A DNA stretch of 64,000 nt from Kalmanozyma brasiliensis GHG001 (taxonomy: Eukaryota > Basidiomycota > Ustilaginomycetes > Ustilaginales). The stretch lies in the NCBI RefSeq assembly GCF_000497045.1, contig NW_015961948.1:1178001-1242000 (forward strand). The letters are read 5' to 3'. Below are positions 1 through 10,468 of this stretch, in pieces; position 1 is the first letter of the stretch; every line of letters starts with the position of its first letter. The notes beneath the pieces were generated by a model. That model made no database searches, had not been told where the DNA came from, and saw only the letters and a program-made list of their open reading frames with translations. The translations under genes and the position numbers were made by a program.

Positions 1-367
1 GCCCGATCATCCACTTGATGATCGGCAGAATGCCCCAGATACGGTACAGCATCCTAGCATCGCTAATGAGCGAGCTGAGCTTGGCCACTCGTTGCCCAAC
101 GGATGAGGGCTTGGTGGATTTGATGCCGAGCAAGCGCAGTCGCAGTGCGTACTGGAGGTTGAGCAGAGCGATGACGAGCTTGGACGAGTATTGAGTGAGC
201 ATGAGACACTTGTCCGTGCCCGACCAGGTGGAGAGGTAGCGGATCATGTGGTCGAGCGTCGGCGATGGCTCGACGTTGGAGAAGACACCGAGGATCTTGT
301 CGGTCGGATTGGGCGTGCGCGATGGTCGCCTCATCGCCGCTGCTCCTGATGGTGCCGGTTTCGACAT
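1..367 (-). CDS. PEX11-family peroxisomal membrane protein, C-terminal part missing at window edge
   Basis: The frame opens at an ATG at 367 (context ACAATG) and stays open for 122 codons to the left edge, so only the N-terminal part is visible. After about 20 Pro/Arg-rich residues come the segments DKILGVFSN, DKCLMLTQYSSKLV and, near the edge, SDARMLYRIWGILPIIKWMIG. The pattern DKxLxLxQYxxxL followed by an SxxR..YRxWG..P..KW block is typical of the PEX11 family, amphipathic-helix proteins that elongate and divide peroxisomes. This assignment rests on motif recognition only. A PEX11C or Gim5-like subtype cannot be decided without the C-terminus. The next gene to the right is on the same strand, about 780 bp upstream. 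Confidence 0.6.
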   Translation of the reverse strand, partial: MSKPAPSGAAAMRRPSRTPNPTDKILGVFSNVEPSPTLDHMIRYLSTWSGTDKCLMLTQYSSKLVIALLNLQYALRLRLLGIKSTKPSSVGQRVAKLSSLISDARMLYRIWGILPIIKWMIG

Positions 368-1143
368 TGTGATGAGTAGCAGTTGGTCGCGTTAGGCTCG
401 ATGTCACCGTTGCTGATGGAAAGCGTTCGATTGGCAGATCCGTTGCCTGATGAAGCAGAGTCAGTTGCGACGAGCCTGAAGTCTTGTGGTCGCGAACGGT
501 CACTAGCTGAAGCGCAAGGCGGAAGCTGTCGTGCTGTAGGAAGAGGGAACAATCGAAGAGCTGGTGTTGATGTGAAACGTGCGTCTGTTCTGAGTGGAAG
601 ATGCTTCCAAGCCGATGACCTCCGGCAAGACGCGCATTTGCAAGCACTTTACCGATCTAACCGGCTCAGACCCTCCGCGACGCCTTCTGAGAAGCGGGAG
701 GGCCTTCTCTTCCCCAAGAAATCTCAATTTTCAACGCGAACTCGGCTCGCTTGCCAGAAGGGCAACAAAACGCCGGCCAGCGAGAGGCAGGACCCTGACT
801 TTTCAAGCAGCACAGCAAGGAGCCTGTCGAGCGTGAAAGTGCGTCTGCAACAGCAGGCTGGCATCAACGCCGTTGCACGTCTTGCTACAAGACGCTTCAG
901 ATACGCCTCGAGCCCACCTTCACTCATGGCAGACAGTCTCGTTTGAGGCGACCTTCAAGAATCCCATGCGGCTTGAATGATGCGGTATGTGCAATGCGAT
1001 CCTTAGGTATGTAGAGACAGCGCTAGAATGAGGGGACGAGATGGTAAAGTGGGAAGGATTGTGAATGACGTGGACGAGGAGGCACGGGGTACGGTACCTT
1101 AGTGCTGAAACGAAGGAGTGCATGTCGCAAAGACAAGCAGGGA
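368..1143. other. Intergenic region with no recognised gene
   Basis: This 0.78-kb stretch holds the promoter side of the PEX11-like gene and the 3' flank of the two-exon gene that ends at 1144. The short open frames here lack any recognisable motif or protein-like composition. I see no RNA gene or repeat. Confidence 0.5.
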
Positions 1144-2428
1144 TCAAGAAGACAACGCTGGGCGAAGCTGATAGAAAGCGAATCTGGGAGAGCCTGCGAA
1201 TGCAGAGAGCACCGGCGCCGGCGCGTGTCGGTCCGGCCCGACGTGGCGAACCTCTTGGACAGCATAGCGGACTCGAGGAGGATATGTCTGCTTGCGAAGA
1301 CTTCGATGATAGTCCGGGAGTTTGAGCTGGATCCCTGCTTCCGCGAAGCGGCTGCCACTGTGGTCGGGCAACGGCGTCTCCTCTTCTTTAGGGCTCTCGA
1401 AGGGGAAGGGCGTGATCTCGTAATGATCCTTCGCCGAGAGGACTGTCGTTGCCGCTTCGTTTCGGTAAGACGATTGCCCAATTACTCGCTTGAGCGCAAG
1501 ACCGAGACGGTTCTGCTTGACCGCTGGGCTCCGAGGACAAGGTCCTGAGCCCAGCTCGCCAGACTCGGCGATGACACCAATGTCAGCGCTGTTAGCCTCT
1601 GCAGTCGATTGCGACAACTTCCTGGGATAATCCGGGGGTCTCATGGGGTGCCGTAATGGTCTTGGCGGCTGCGCGACTGCTGCTCGGTGCAGAAGAGGGC
1701 GCTGTGATACGTCGAGTGGGGTCGAGGGGAGCGGTTTCTCGAGGCGATGATCCGAGGTTGGGCGTGTCTGGCAAGCCTCTTGTACATACGTTCGGAGCAA
1801 GACGGGGTCGAGGTCTAGACTGTCTGCTCGAACACAGCCGTGCGGGACGTCCAAAGACTCGCGAAGATCGTCATACTCTGCGAAGAGTTCACTGCAATAA
1901 GAAGAGAGCAGAGACCATTCGGCAATTAGAGGGGCTGGTTCTCCGCACAGAGGCAGCTTCTGCGGAGGTCTGAGGATGCGAGTTGGTCGAGGCGGAGTCG
2001 GGAAGCTTTCGATGGTGACGCGCAACGTTTCAGCAGTATCGTATGATTCAGCGAGATTGGCATCCTCGACGCTCTCCAGATGATCCTTTGCAGGCTTCTG
2101 AAGCTCATCGGGGGGTGCTTCAGTCGGCATGCCCTTGGTGAGAGAAGATGGGGATGACCAGACGGTGTCCTCATCGGTGCCATTGAACGGATCCTGCGGG
2201 CCTGGAGGGGGCCAAGCGAAGAGCGTAAACAGGCGTGAGTGCAATGCATACTTGGCTTCCGCTCGCTGTAGGAGACCAGGACTTACTTGTGAGATCGATA
2301 GCATCGAGGTCATCGCTCCACACGCTGTTGATGCAGCCATCGCAGGAGCTTCGCACAGGAGCTGATAGTTGCCCTTTCGAGGACACGTCGAGCTGTCTCA
2401 GCGGGAGAAGCGGCGTGAGGGAGGGCAT
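1144..2428 (-). CDS. Hypothetical Pro/Ser-rich protein, two-exon gene
   Basis: I propose exon 1 at 2428-2287, an 85-nt intron at 2286-2202 and exon 2 at 2201-1144 (399 aa). The intron starts GTAAGT, ends CTCCAG and contains a CTCAC branch-like element. Its phase fits exactly: one base of a codon before and two after. The junction reads DLDAIDLTS-PQDPFNG, joining two acidic segments (SVWSDDLDAIDL and DEDTVWSS). The rest is disordered, with clusters such as PTPPRPTRILRPPQK and PQRPLLHR-type basic stretches. No domain is recognised. The frame in front of the chosen ATG stays open back to a stop at 2485-2483 and looks protein-like, so the true start may lie in further 5' exons. An unspliced reading from an internal ATG at 2340 is the alternative. 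Confidence 0.5.
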
Positions 2429-4274
2429 ATCTTGACGTCGAACAAACGCTGGTAGAACTCGGTCTTGTGTGAGACCGACACCTTAGAGTCGTCTTGCCAG
2501 ATCAGATGATGAGGGCAAGCAGGAAAGCAAAGAGGAGAGAGGCGACACATTGATGACACGGACTGGCCGGGTGTTTTGAAGGGCTCTCATCCAGATCGAC
2601 GAAAGCGAACACCTCATGCAGTCGAACAGCTTTGCGTCCGAGCACATACTGATGTGAGAGCACAAGCACAAGTCGAGAGGGCGCAGCATCACTTACATAC
2701 GGCAAATGAACGTGAGTCTGGTCGTAGCACTGCCAAAGGACGCTCAAAGCAGGACAATGAAGGTTGCACTCGAACTCTGCAACGAGACAAGCTTCCGCTT
2801 TTGAGTCTATTGTGAGAGATGAGGTGAAAGAAGATGAGAGAAAAGGGAGGCTGGAGCAAGCGACTTCATTGGAAGAATGAAGCATGGGCCCCCTCCGGAT
2901 AAGTTGCGCCAGCGTTCCAGCTGTCAGCGGTATCCCAGAGACCTTTCGAAGTAGCGCTTACACGTTTGGCTCTGAACACCTCATCGATGATTTCTTGCCT
3001 CCTTTGACAAATGACGGGCTCTTATGTCAGGCAGCTCTCGAGTTAGGTCAGTTGAAGCGAGCAAGAAGACCGAAATACCCTGGCTTCCAAGATGCACAAC
3101 TCGATATGCACTGCTGAAATCCGAGATCGCACTCCCATTGCGCCGATTCAAGGCACGAGCGGCTTGTTGGTGTTGTCGTATGAAGCTTCACTTTGTAGCA
3201 GGGCTTGGAGGAGGGCAGATCTGACAAGATCGCGTTCGAGATCCAAGGGTCCAAAGAGCAAGGCGAACGTCGAGCCCAATCGAATGCGCCTTGTTTGACG
3301 TCTCATGCGAGGCAAGACCACTCTATCTGAAACATGCGAGACGGAAATGGTGTTCAGCGCTCATACCGGTCCCCGTCGACTCGATGTGGCGCGCGACTCA
3401 GCCATGTCGGCACTACCGTAGGATTGCAATGGCTTTTGCAGAGTTCCCTGGAGGAGCTCGATAGGCGGTGCGGACCACTGAAAGCTCAGATCGGGCGATT
3501 CCCCATTGTCCACCTTGCGCATGCAGGAGGAAAATAGTTGCAGAGCAGCAAAGCCTCTTCGCTTGCATGCATCTGTGCATGGACAAACCAAGCGATCCGA
3601 GCGTCTGTGAGTTATCTGCAGCACAATGAGCGCATTGATGCCGATCCTGCCACATCAAGAAGAGGCGTGCGTGAGCTGGATCTGGCTTTGATTGTGGTAT
3701 GTCTGTTTGCGGCTGCGTGGTTCTGCACCAAAATTCCGACTTAGAGGAGTGCTTTGCCCTGGTAAATCACCAGCCCCCAAAGCCATAGCCGCTGCCACCG
3801 AGATCTCTACGATCTGACCGAGCGTGGTCGAAGCCTTGTCCATCTCACACACTCGAAGAGGTGGGAGAATGTCATTGTCTGTCTTCAAAGCTAGCATCAA
3901 CCACCTGCAAGCATGCAACCGTGATGTGGTGCTTGCCGCGCATTTTTGCACTGCCGGGCGGATCCCTGTCAACGACTTCATCTCGTCCACACGCTCGACA
4001 AACAGCATCGGAGAGTTTGCCGAAGCAGGTGACCTCCATCCGTAGAGCGCTCACGATCGCTTCACATCCGACATCTTCCCTCCCTTCCCTTATCGGACTC
4101 GCCCGAGCTTCACTTGCTCGGCACAGCATCGCCTCATCCTGGACAAACATGTCAGACTCAGCGGCGTGATCGATACGAACGCCGCCAACACGCTCACGCT
4201 CCCAGTGTACGCTGTATGCGCAAGCACTCTCGCCTACAAGAGCAGCAATTGCGAAGCCGGTACAAGTAACAGCC
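2429..4274. other. Long intergenic region, possible unannotated 5' exons
   Basis: This 1.85-kb gap separates two divergent genes. On the minus strand a 127-codon frame at 2885-2502 contains a GTAAGT...CATCAG segment of about 48 nt that could be a short intron. Part of 2885-2430 may therefore be 5' exons or 5' UTR of the two-exon gene. The rest (about 2900-4274) shows no convincing gene, RNA or repeat and presumably includes the promoter of the 890-aa gene. Confidence 0.4.
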
Positions 4275-6947
4275 ATGGACGCAAGTCCGCACTCTGTTCT
4301 GTGGAAGGCAAACTCCATCGACGCCTTCAATATCGAGACTTGCGCGGGCTCCGGTCACATCCACAAAGACGACTCCACGGATCGTCCCTACTTTGCTCGG
4401 CCATCCACCCGAAAGCCCCTCGGATCTCGTCCGACGCAGCCTGTGAGCTCGTCCGGCTGGACCGACCATGCCAGCACAGAGCCTTTGGAGCAGCTCAGCA
4501 GCCATCACTATGAGTCATCTCATCGCAGGAACAGCTCGGGACTTCCGTTTTTGCAAGAATGGCCCCAGAGGGCAGTAACAGCAGGCCAGCACTTCAAAAG
4601 TGCCAGAGAGCGCCCGCAGATGGGCGTAGGTCTGCCAACTTCGTACAATCACAACCGGAACCACTCTCGTTGCTCCTCTTCCTCAGCATCGTCACAATCG
4701 CCACATTCATTTCCACAAGCGCTGAGTTCAGCTTCGCTAGCCTCGGCGACGTTCTCGCCAAGAGGCATCGAAAGAAAACCCTCGCTTCCTGTCCTGTTTC
4801 CGAGTCCACCACTTCATCTCAGCAGCCTCACCGAGTGGCCTCGACCGCGGTCTACTTGCCAGTCCAAGCCCGAGAAGACGCCATACCAATCGACCTCCAC
4901 GGAGAACAGTGCTACGCACATAAGCTCCTTACGAGAAGCTGCTTCCACTTCACAAAGTCACAATCGTGGCTACAGTAGGTCTTTCAGTGGCTCGGAGCAA
5001 TTGGCGCCCTCACCAGAGCATCGACGGCCATCTGCTCCAGCACTCCTGGACCGAGACTATCGAATGTCACCCGTAATACAGGGGTCCAGCATCTCTTCTT
5101 CAAAATTTCAAGGCAGCAGGCGGCGCCCTGAATCGCCTGCTACGAACAGGGCACCAGATCACACCAGTAGCCGCCTTTGGGTGTCGCAATCGCATCCTAA
5201 CTTGCTCAGCATAGCCACGTCCGACGACGAGCACCAGAGACACTTGATCGCAGGAAAGCGAACAGCTCACCATCAGCCTGCTCAGCAATCTCGAGCTCCT
5301 CTGACAGTCGCAGAGCTCGACTACGGCCCTCACTTTCTGGAGCCGTACAACAAGTGCGAGGCCATAATGCTACCGCGACCGCGATTACGATCGCGAAGCG
5401 TTGGTGCTACTCCGTCCATCGTGGTAGACAGGGTTCATGCAGTGCCCGAACGCTTTTGGCAGACCAACGGTGCCACCGACGATCCGCCAGGTCCAGTACT
5501 GGTATCCAGATCGAAAATAGTCGGACATCAACATCCGCTTGAGTACGCACTCCGAGCGCGTAGCGAGACACATCTTGGCATTGCACACCCGACCAAGAAG
5601 GACGTTCGCCTAACGCTGCACATGAACATTCCGCCGCCGCTTCCTCCCAAAGACTCGCCTGTGCCCTCGAGTCAATTGCTGCCTTTGAAATCGCTGCCGT
5701 CTACTCCAATTCCTCAGGCGACACCAGGACCAGCAACAGCCGGAAGAGTGACAAGCCGCGAAAGCTCCGAATCGCTCGAGCAATTGGACGCGCCAGATCT
5801 CCTTCAGCGCAACAGAGAGCTCGATAAGGACCGACAGGCGTGGCGACAGGAGCATCAATCAAGCCTAGGTTCGAATATTCACCCCATGCGAGGTCGATCA
5901 ATTTCTTGTGTCAGGTATACGTCGTCCGCCGCTAGCCCGCTTGCTAGACATCGGTCGGAAACGGCGATACGTTTCGACAATACAAGCCCGATCAAGGTGC
6001 ATCGCGTCCGAAACGGAGACGGCACCCACCCGACGCTTCTCGTGGTTCAGGCTCAACATAGTCGTCCATACAGCAAGTGCGTCGCGTCGGCCAGCAGTCC
6101 TGAGTTGCGGGGGGCAACACTGCCTGGCAAGCAGCGGAACACCTTCGTCAGACATTGGACACGGCGGCTAGGCTCCTGGACGAGCAAGCTTCGTGGACGT
6201 GTTACACCAGCATCGCACAGCCTGCGTTCGAGGCCGTCTGCTTCCGATCAAGCGAACACTGTACAGTCGACGAGAGATGCAGGCGGATCAATCGGAAGGG
6301 GACGCAGGCTGGTCACGGAAGAGACTGTCATCATCGGCAGACAACCGCGTCCAGACCACGATGAACCGGCGCGGCGAGAAAGTCCACTTCGGGAGGATGT
6401 GCGCCTCGGCGTAGCACTATCAGGTCCAGCATCGCCGACCAAGTACCATGCGTCACCTTCAAGATACAGACCTGCAGGAACGAGGGACGAAATCAAGGCC
6501 CAGCTCGGAGAGCACCTGCCCTGGCAAGCGCGTCCACCATTTTTGCTCGACGTCAATGGTGACCTTGGGGCCAATGGGGATGGCGCATCCTGGCTCGACC
6601 AGGACTCGGCCCTTTTCACGCGGAGCATCTTGGATACCTTGCGAGGGCGTCGGCACATCGAGGAAGGCGAGATCGAGCTTCCGCAAGTGATCGAGCCACC
6701 CGCGTTGTCTTCCTCCTCGCGCGATTTGACGAGTCGCAGCGACTCGACGCCATCGACGCGCCACGGTGCAGAAGTCGGAGCTCGACCAGCAGGTCTCGCT
6801 CCGCCGATCACCCCTGGAGTGGGAGACACAGACCTTGCCAGTCCAGCCAACACACGAGACTCGAGCATCTCGACGCGCGAAGTGGCGCTGTGGGACGCGA
6901 GCAGCGTCGATCTCGACAATCTCTTCTTCCGCCCGCCCCAGCGATGA
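4275..6947 (+). CDS. Large disordered Ser/Pro/Arg-rich protein of unknown function
   Basis: This intronless 890-codon frame starts at an ATG in strong context (AGCCATGG). Almost the whole product is low-complexity and polar, rich in S, P, R, H and T. No globular domain is recognised. Visible elements are a polyproline SH3-ligand-like stretch around residue 455 (IPPPLPPKDSP), repeated SRS/RSRS dipeptides suited to kinase or 14-3-3 recognition, and a compact basic-aromatic patch near residues 615-640 (RHWTRRLGSWTSKLRGR) that could form an amphipathic membrane- or partner-binding helix. The C-terminus (residues 740-890) is less disordered, with PWQARPPFLLDVNG and SALFTRSILDTLRGRRHI. The length and absence of stops support a real gene. 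A scaffold or signalling role is a guess. Confidence 0.7.
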   Translation: MDASPHSVLWKANSIDAFNIETCAGSGHIHKDDSTDRPYFARPSTRKPLGSRPTQPVSSSGWTDHASTEPLEQLSSHHYESSHRRNSSGLPFLQEWPQRAVTAGQHFKSARERPQMGVGLPTSYNHNRNHSRCSSSSASSQSPHSFPQALSSASLASATFSPRGIERKPSLPVLFPSPPLHLSSLTEWPRPRSTCQSKPEKTPYQSTSTENSATHISSLREAASTSQSHNRGYSRSFSGSEQLAPSPEHRRPSAPALLDRDYRMSPVIQGSSISSSKFQGSRRRPESPATNRAPDHTSSRLWVSQSHPNLLSIATSDDEHQRHLIAGKRTAHHQPAQQSRAPLTVAELDYGPHFLEPYNKCEAIMLPRPRLRSRSVGATPSIVVDRVHAVPERFWQTNGATDDPPGPVLVSRSKIVGHQHPLEYALRARSETHLGIAHPTKKDVRLTLHMNIPPPLPPKDSPVPSSQLLPLKSLPSTPIPQATPGPATAGRVTSRESSESLEQLDAPDLLQRNRELDKDRQAWRQEHQSSLGSNIHPMRGRSISCVRYTSSAASPLARHRSETAIRFDNTSPIKVHRVRNGDGTHPTLLVVQAQHSRPYSKCVASASSPELRGATLPGKQRNTFVRHWTRRLGSWTSKLRGRVTPASHSLRSRPSASDQANTVQSTRDAGGSIGRGRRLVTEETVIIGRQPRPDHDEPARRESPLREDVRLGVALSGPASPTKYHASPSRYRPAGTRDEIKAQLGEHLPWQARPPFLLDVNGDLGANGDGASWLDQDSALFTRSILDTLRGRRHIEEGEIELPQVIEPPALSSSSRDLTSRSDSTPSTRHGAEVGARPAGLAPPITPGVGDTDLASPANTRDSSISTREVALWDASSVDLDNLFFRPPQR

Positions 6948-7213
6948 CCGTATTCGCTCTGAGAAGTCAACAAACCTTCCCCTGAATACAATAGCTTTGG
7001 CGTATGTATGCGACTGCAGTAATGCCGGCGTCGATGGATGTAAGCGATTGCAGTGAGGGAGGGCTGACCATGAGCAGCGTGCGCAGTGTGAAAGGTTCGG
7101 GACTCGGTCAGAAGCCCTGGAGCGCGAGCTGCGCGTACGCCTCTGGCGTTTTTTGGACCCTGAAAGTGGTGTGTTCCTTTCCATCATTCCCACACGCACA
7201 CATTCCACCCAAC

Positions 7214-8884
7214 ATGGATGCAGACGAGACACCGACGACGAAGCGCATCAAGTCGGAGCAGACGTCTGTCGAGCCTGATGAGGCTGCTGCAGTGTCGGCG
7301 CTTGCTGGGGAGAGCGCTGTGAAGGCGGAGCAGGAGGTGTTGGTATCAGCGTCCGAAGCCGGGCTGCCTCTGTCGGACGCTGTCAAGCTCGAGCCCACGC
7401 TTGCCGACTCCGCATCACCCGTGACGGAAGTCCCACCGACAAAGAAGAAGAAGACTAGCACCAAGGCGTCTTCTTCAAAACCCAAAAAGGTCCCCAAGAA
7501 GACCAGCGCTCCTTCCACCGAGACCATTCGGAAAGCCAAACCCAGCCCCTCGCCTACACCCCCACCGCCCATGCTCGAGGAAGACGAGGATCAAGCACTC
7601 TACTGCACCTGCCAGCGGCGACAGGACGACGTGGAGGGCGGCATGATCATGTGCGATCGCTGCGACGGGTGGTATCACTACCGATGCATGCGGATCACGG
7701 AGCTCGACGCTGAGCTGGTGGACCAATTCATCTGTCCACCGTGCCACGAGGTGACCGGGGAGGAGACGACGTACAAGGTGGGATGCGCAAGAGAGGCGTG
7801 TAGAAGAGCAGCAGGGGGGCCGTTCAGCAAGTTTTGCTCGCAGAGATGCGGGGTGCTGATGGTAAGTGAGAGGATGGGGAGGTTGGGCGTGAGGAGTGCG
7901 GGGGCGGTGGAGGGGTGGAGGGGAGATGCGAGGGTGGGGAATGCGAGGAGGACGGAAGGACTGACGCAGCAGGGCGAGGGATCTAAAGCCGAATGGGAGA
8001 CAGTGGTAGAGAAGCTCGATGTGGGTGGAAGCAGCTCATCGATACAGCGGCTAGGGCTCGCAGGCGCGTTCGATCTCTTGCTCAAGAGTGCCATCTCGCC
8101 AACATCAGCTCGCGCCACCACATCGAACGGAGCAGTCAACGGCACATCTCTCGAACCAGCACCATCTGCATCACCGAATACCGCACACGAAGCGAAACTC
8201 ACCTCCTCAGCAACCTCCCTCCTGGCAATCACCGAGCAACTCTCCCTCATCACGCACCAAATCTACTCGGTCGACCTGCAAAAGTCCGCCCTCGACGCGC
8301 GACTAGACCGTCTCGATTCACGCAGCGACCTTCTCCATCTGGTCTCCGACCGAGTGCCCACTCTACCAGCCATCTCCACCGCCAACGGTCCAGCCGGCGA
8401 TGAGGAGGACGAAGAAATGGCCGAAGTGAAGCCCAAAAAGAAGAAGGGGTCCAAACCCAAACCCACCACCGACGCGGGTCCGCGGTGTGGCTACGACGCA
8501 CGTCTGCACTGGGACAACTACACCTTCGACGCGTGGTCCCGCGCCCCACCTGGCTCACTTATGCTGAAACACGACCTGCCGCTGGACGGCACGCTCGAAG
8601 ACACCGTCTGCGGTCTCGCCAAACGCAAGTGTCGACGTCATCTGGATTGGAGCAACCTGTGCGAGCTCGCGCTGGACGCGGAGAAGGGCGGGTTGAGCGG
8701 CGAATCGCGTGCGCTGGCGGGGTTGAAGTTGCGGCTGGTCGAGCAGCGGGAGGCGCTGGAAAGGGAGAGGGAGGTAGTAAGGGAGCTGGCGGAGATGGAG
8801 GAGAGGAGAGAGAGGAGGAGGAGAGAGGAGCGGGATAGAGATGTGGCGATGCGGATGGCGAATGAGGGGACGAGGAGGGGTTGA
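7214..8884 (+). CDS. spp1: Set1/COMPASS PHD-finger subunit, Spp1/CFP1-like
   Basis: This is a homologue of the subunit that reads H3K4 methylation for the Set1 methyltransferase complex. The start is the ATG at 7214 (CCAACATGG). The frame continues upstream without homology. After a Lys-rich disordered N-terminus (PTKKKKTST, KPKKVPKKT), a PHD finger spans about residues 129-180 (YCTCQRRQ...MIMCDRCDGWYHYRCM...FICPPC). It is followed by the Cys-rich CxREACRR...FSKFCSQRCG segment and a C-terminal CFP1-type domain (CGYDARLHWDNYTFDAW, then CGLAKRKCRRHLDW) ending in a charged coiled coil (ERRERRRREERDRD). A probable in-frame intron lies at 7862-7972 (GTAAGT...CTGAC...CAGCAG). Spliced, the protein is about 519-520 aa; unspliced, 556 aa. 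The gene is tail-to-tail with the next one, 57 bp apart. Confidence 0.85.
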   Translation: MDADETPTTKRIKSEQTSVEPDEAAAVSALAGESAVKAEQEVLVSASEAGLPLSDAVKLEPTLADSASPVTEVPPTKKKKTSTKASSSKPKKVPKKTSAPSTETIRKAKPSPSPTPPPPMLEEDEDQALYCTCQRRQDDVEGGMIMCDRCDGWYHYRCMRITELDAELVDQFICPPCHEVTGEETTYKVGCAREACRRAAGGPFSKFCSQRCGVLMVSERMGRLGVRSAGAVEGWRGDARVGNARRTEGLTQQGEGSKAEWETVVEKLDVGGSSSSIQRLGLAGAFDLLLKSAISPTSARATTSNGAVNGTSLEPAPSASPNTAHEAKLTSSATSLLAITEQLSLITHQIYSVDLQKSALDARLDRLDSRSDLLHLVSDRVPTLPAISTANGPAGDEEDEEMAEVKPKKKKGSKPKPTTDAGPRCGYDARLHWDNYTFDAWSRAPPGSLMLKHDLPLDGTLEDTVCGLAKRKCRRHLDWSNLCELALDAEKGGLSGESRALAGLKLRLVEQREALEREREVVRELAEMEERRERRRREERDRDVAMRMANEGTRRG

Positions 8885-8941
8885 GGAAGTGATGGTATTG
8901 CGGGCGTGAATGGGTATCTTGTACAACTTCGATCAACGTGG

Positions 8942-10468
8942 TCAAGTGTGAATGCTGGTGCGCTTGCCCTCGAGGACGGCGGTGATGATCTCCAATCGCT
9001 CGTAGGAGCTTTTGCGCCTCGCACCTTCCTGCAGCGCCTCGGCGACCCGGCTTGCCAGCTTGACCAGGCTAGCTGGCGCCCCCTTCGTCCCGTCCGCTAC
9101 ATGACCCAGCCTCCCCACCCTGACTACATAGTTGGAGGCAACCCTGTCGTCTCTCGCGAAGAAGAACCCGGGCAAATCGTTCGCCAGATCCTGCACTTCC
9201 CCTTCTCCCTCCACCTGCCCCTTGCCCAGCTTGACCAATCGCCACAGCGCCATCAACAACAGATCCCCCTGCGCATTCGCAATGTAGTCCTTGACACTCG
9301 CCACCTTATCGCTCTTATGCCTTAGCGAGTCGGTAACGAACTGCATCACCTGGCTTCTTGCCCGTGCGACCGGGTCCGCTCCTCCCTCCGAACGACTCTT
9401 TAGACAGTGCGCGACGTCTTCGATGGCCGATTCGAGGAACGGCGAGCCCTCAGACATCACCAGCACCTGCAGGTAGCTCGCTAGCAGCGCGGTTTGGTCC
9501 TGACTGATGCTGTGATCGATGGCGAGCTTGAGGTTTACTCGAATCTTTCGAAGACGTTGCATGGTGCGCGGATCCAATTGCAGCTTTTTGGGCTTCTTCT
9601 TCTTTGGTCCAGTGGACGAGGCGGGTTCGAACTCGTCCTCATCGTCTGGCAGCTGGTTGACAAACTTGGACAGCGCGCCCACCAGCACAATGCTCACGCC
9701 CTCCCAGCCCTTGCCCAGAGAGATGGCGTAGCCGAGCGGCGTGTTGGACGCTCCGCCGGCGGAAGAGGCGGCGGAGGTCTTGGTGGAGGAGCCGGAGTGT
9801 GAGAGGTCGAGCAGGAGGTCGAAGTTCAAGTTGCGGATGGCGAGGATGGTTTCGACGTCGCGCTTGTCAATAGCTTTGAGGAGGTCGTGCGTCTCGTATG
9901 CTCTTGGTGGCGCCACTACCGTCGATTTGTGCTGGGTTGTGGAGGCAGCCGAGGGAGAGGATTGCGAAGCGAGATCTTGGTCGATGACTGCGCCGGAAAG
10001 ATGACCTTCGCCCCGCTCATCGAGGTGCGAGTCAGGCTCGCGGACGGTTATCCGGGAGAGGAGGAGAGCAATCAGTGCGCTCCCGCGATTAACATCGCTC
10101 CGCTCACCGAGGAGCTTGGGATCGAGATCGTAGTTGAGGTGCATCTCGGACAGCGCAGCTCGAATCCATTGGCGAGCTTGGTCCAGGTCGTCTCCCGGAA
10201 GCAAGGCTTCTATGTGTGAGTCGGGCACCGTCGGAAAGAACTCAGCAGTTTCTTTTACATCTCTAGTACTGAGTGGAGCGGTCATCGTTGGTCTGGTCGT
10301 TGGTTGATGATGTGACGATGAGGACGCGTGATCGTTGCTCGGATTGGAAGAGGAGGACGCGGCTCGCTGCGTATTGCCCCGGAAGCTGAGCGCTCGTTCT
10401 ACGAAGGAGGCCGCCTGATAGAATCCGCTCTTTGGCAGATGGCCAGCTGCCCCGCTTTGTTCGGACAT
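8942..10468 (-). CDS. Conserved fungal protein of unknown function with ankyrin-like segment
   Basis: The 508-aa product starts at the ATG at 10468 (MSEQSGAAG). The frame is open further upstream but has no ATG there. A second candidate start is the methionine at 10285 (MTAPLSTRD). Ser/His-rich residues 1-60 are disordered. The next 50 residues (FFPTVPDSHIEALLP...ARQWIRAALSEM) resemble a small helical, CUE/UBA-like module. The stretch YETHDLLKAIDKRDVETILA...NTPLGYAISLGKG has ankyrin-like spacing. The C-terminal half is helical (TMQRLRKIRVNLKLAIDHSI, FVTDSLRHKSDKVASVKDYI), with a basic GPKKKKPKKLQ linker between. It looks like a genuine folded fungal protein, but I cannot name it. Confidence 0.7.
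   Translation of the reverse strand: MSEQSGAAGHLPKSGFYQAASFVERALSFRGNTQRAASSSSNPSNDHASSSSHHQPTTRPTMTAPLSTRDVKETAEFFPTVPDSHIEALLPGDDLDQARQWIRAALSEMHLNYDLDPKLLGERSDVNRGSALIALLLSRITVREPDSHLDERGEGHLSGAVIDQDLASQSSPSAASTTQHKSTVVAPPRAYETHDLLKAIDKRDVETILAIRNLNFDLLLDLSHSGSSTKTSAASSAGGASNTPLGYAISLGKGWEGVSIVLVGALSKFVNQLPDDEDEFEPASSTGPKKKKPKKLQLDPRTMQRLRKIRVNLKLAIDHSISQDQTALLASYLQVLVMSEGSPFLESAIEDVAHCLKSRSEGGADPVARARSQVMQFVTDSLRHKSDKVASVKDYIANAQGDLLLMALWRLVKLGKGQVEGEGEVQDLANDLPGFFFARDDRVASNYVVRVGRLGHVADGTKGAPASLVKLASRVAEALQEGARRKSSYERLEIITAVLEGKRTSIHT

Noticed and set aside
3872..4330. 152-codon minus-strand frame overlapping the start of the 890-aa gene
   Set aside because: It overlaps a better-supported gene on the opposite strand and shows no recognisable motif.
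7004..7213. 70-codon N-terminal extension of the Spp1-like protein
   Set aside because: The residues are not conserved-looking, and the ATG at 7214 in good context starts the typical acidic/Lys-rich N-terminus.
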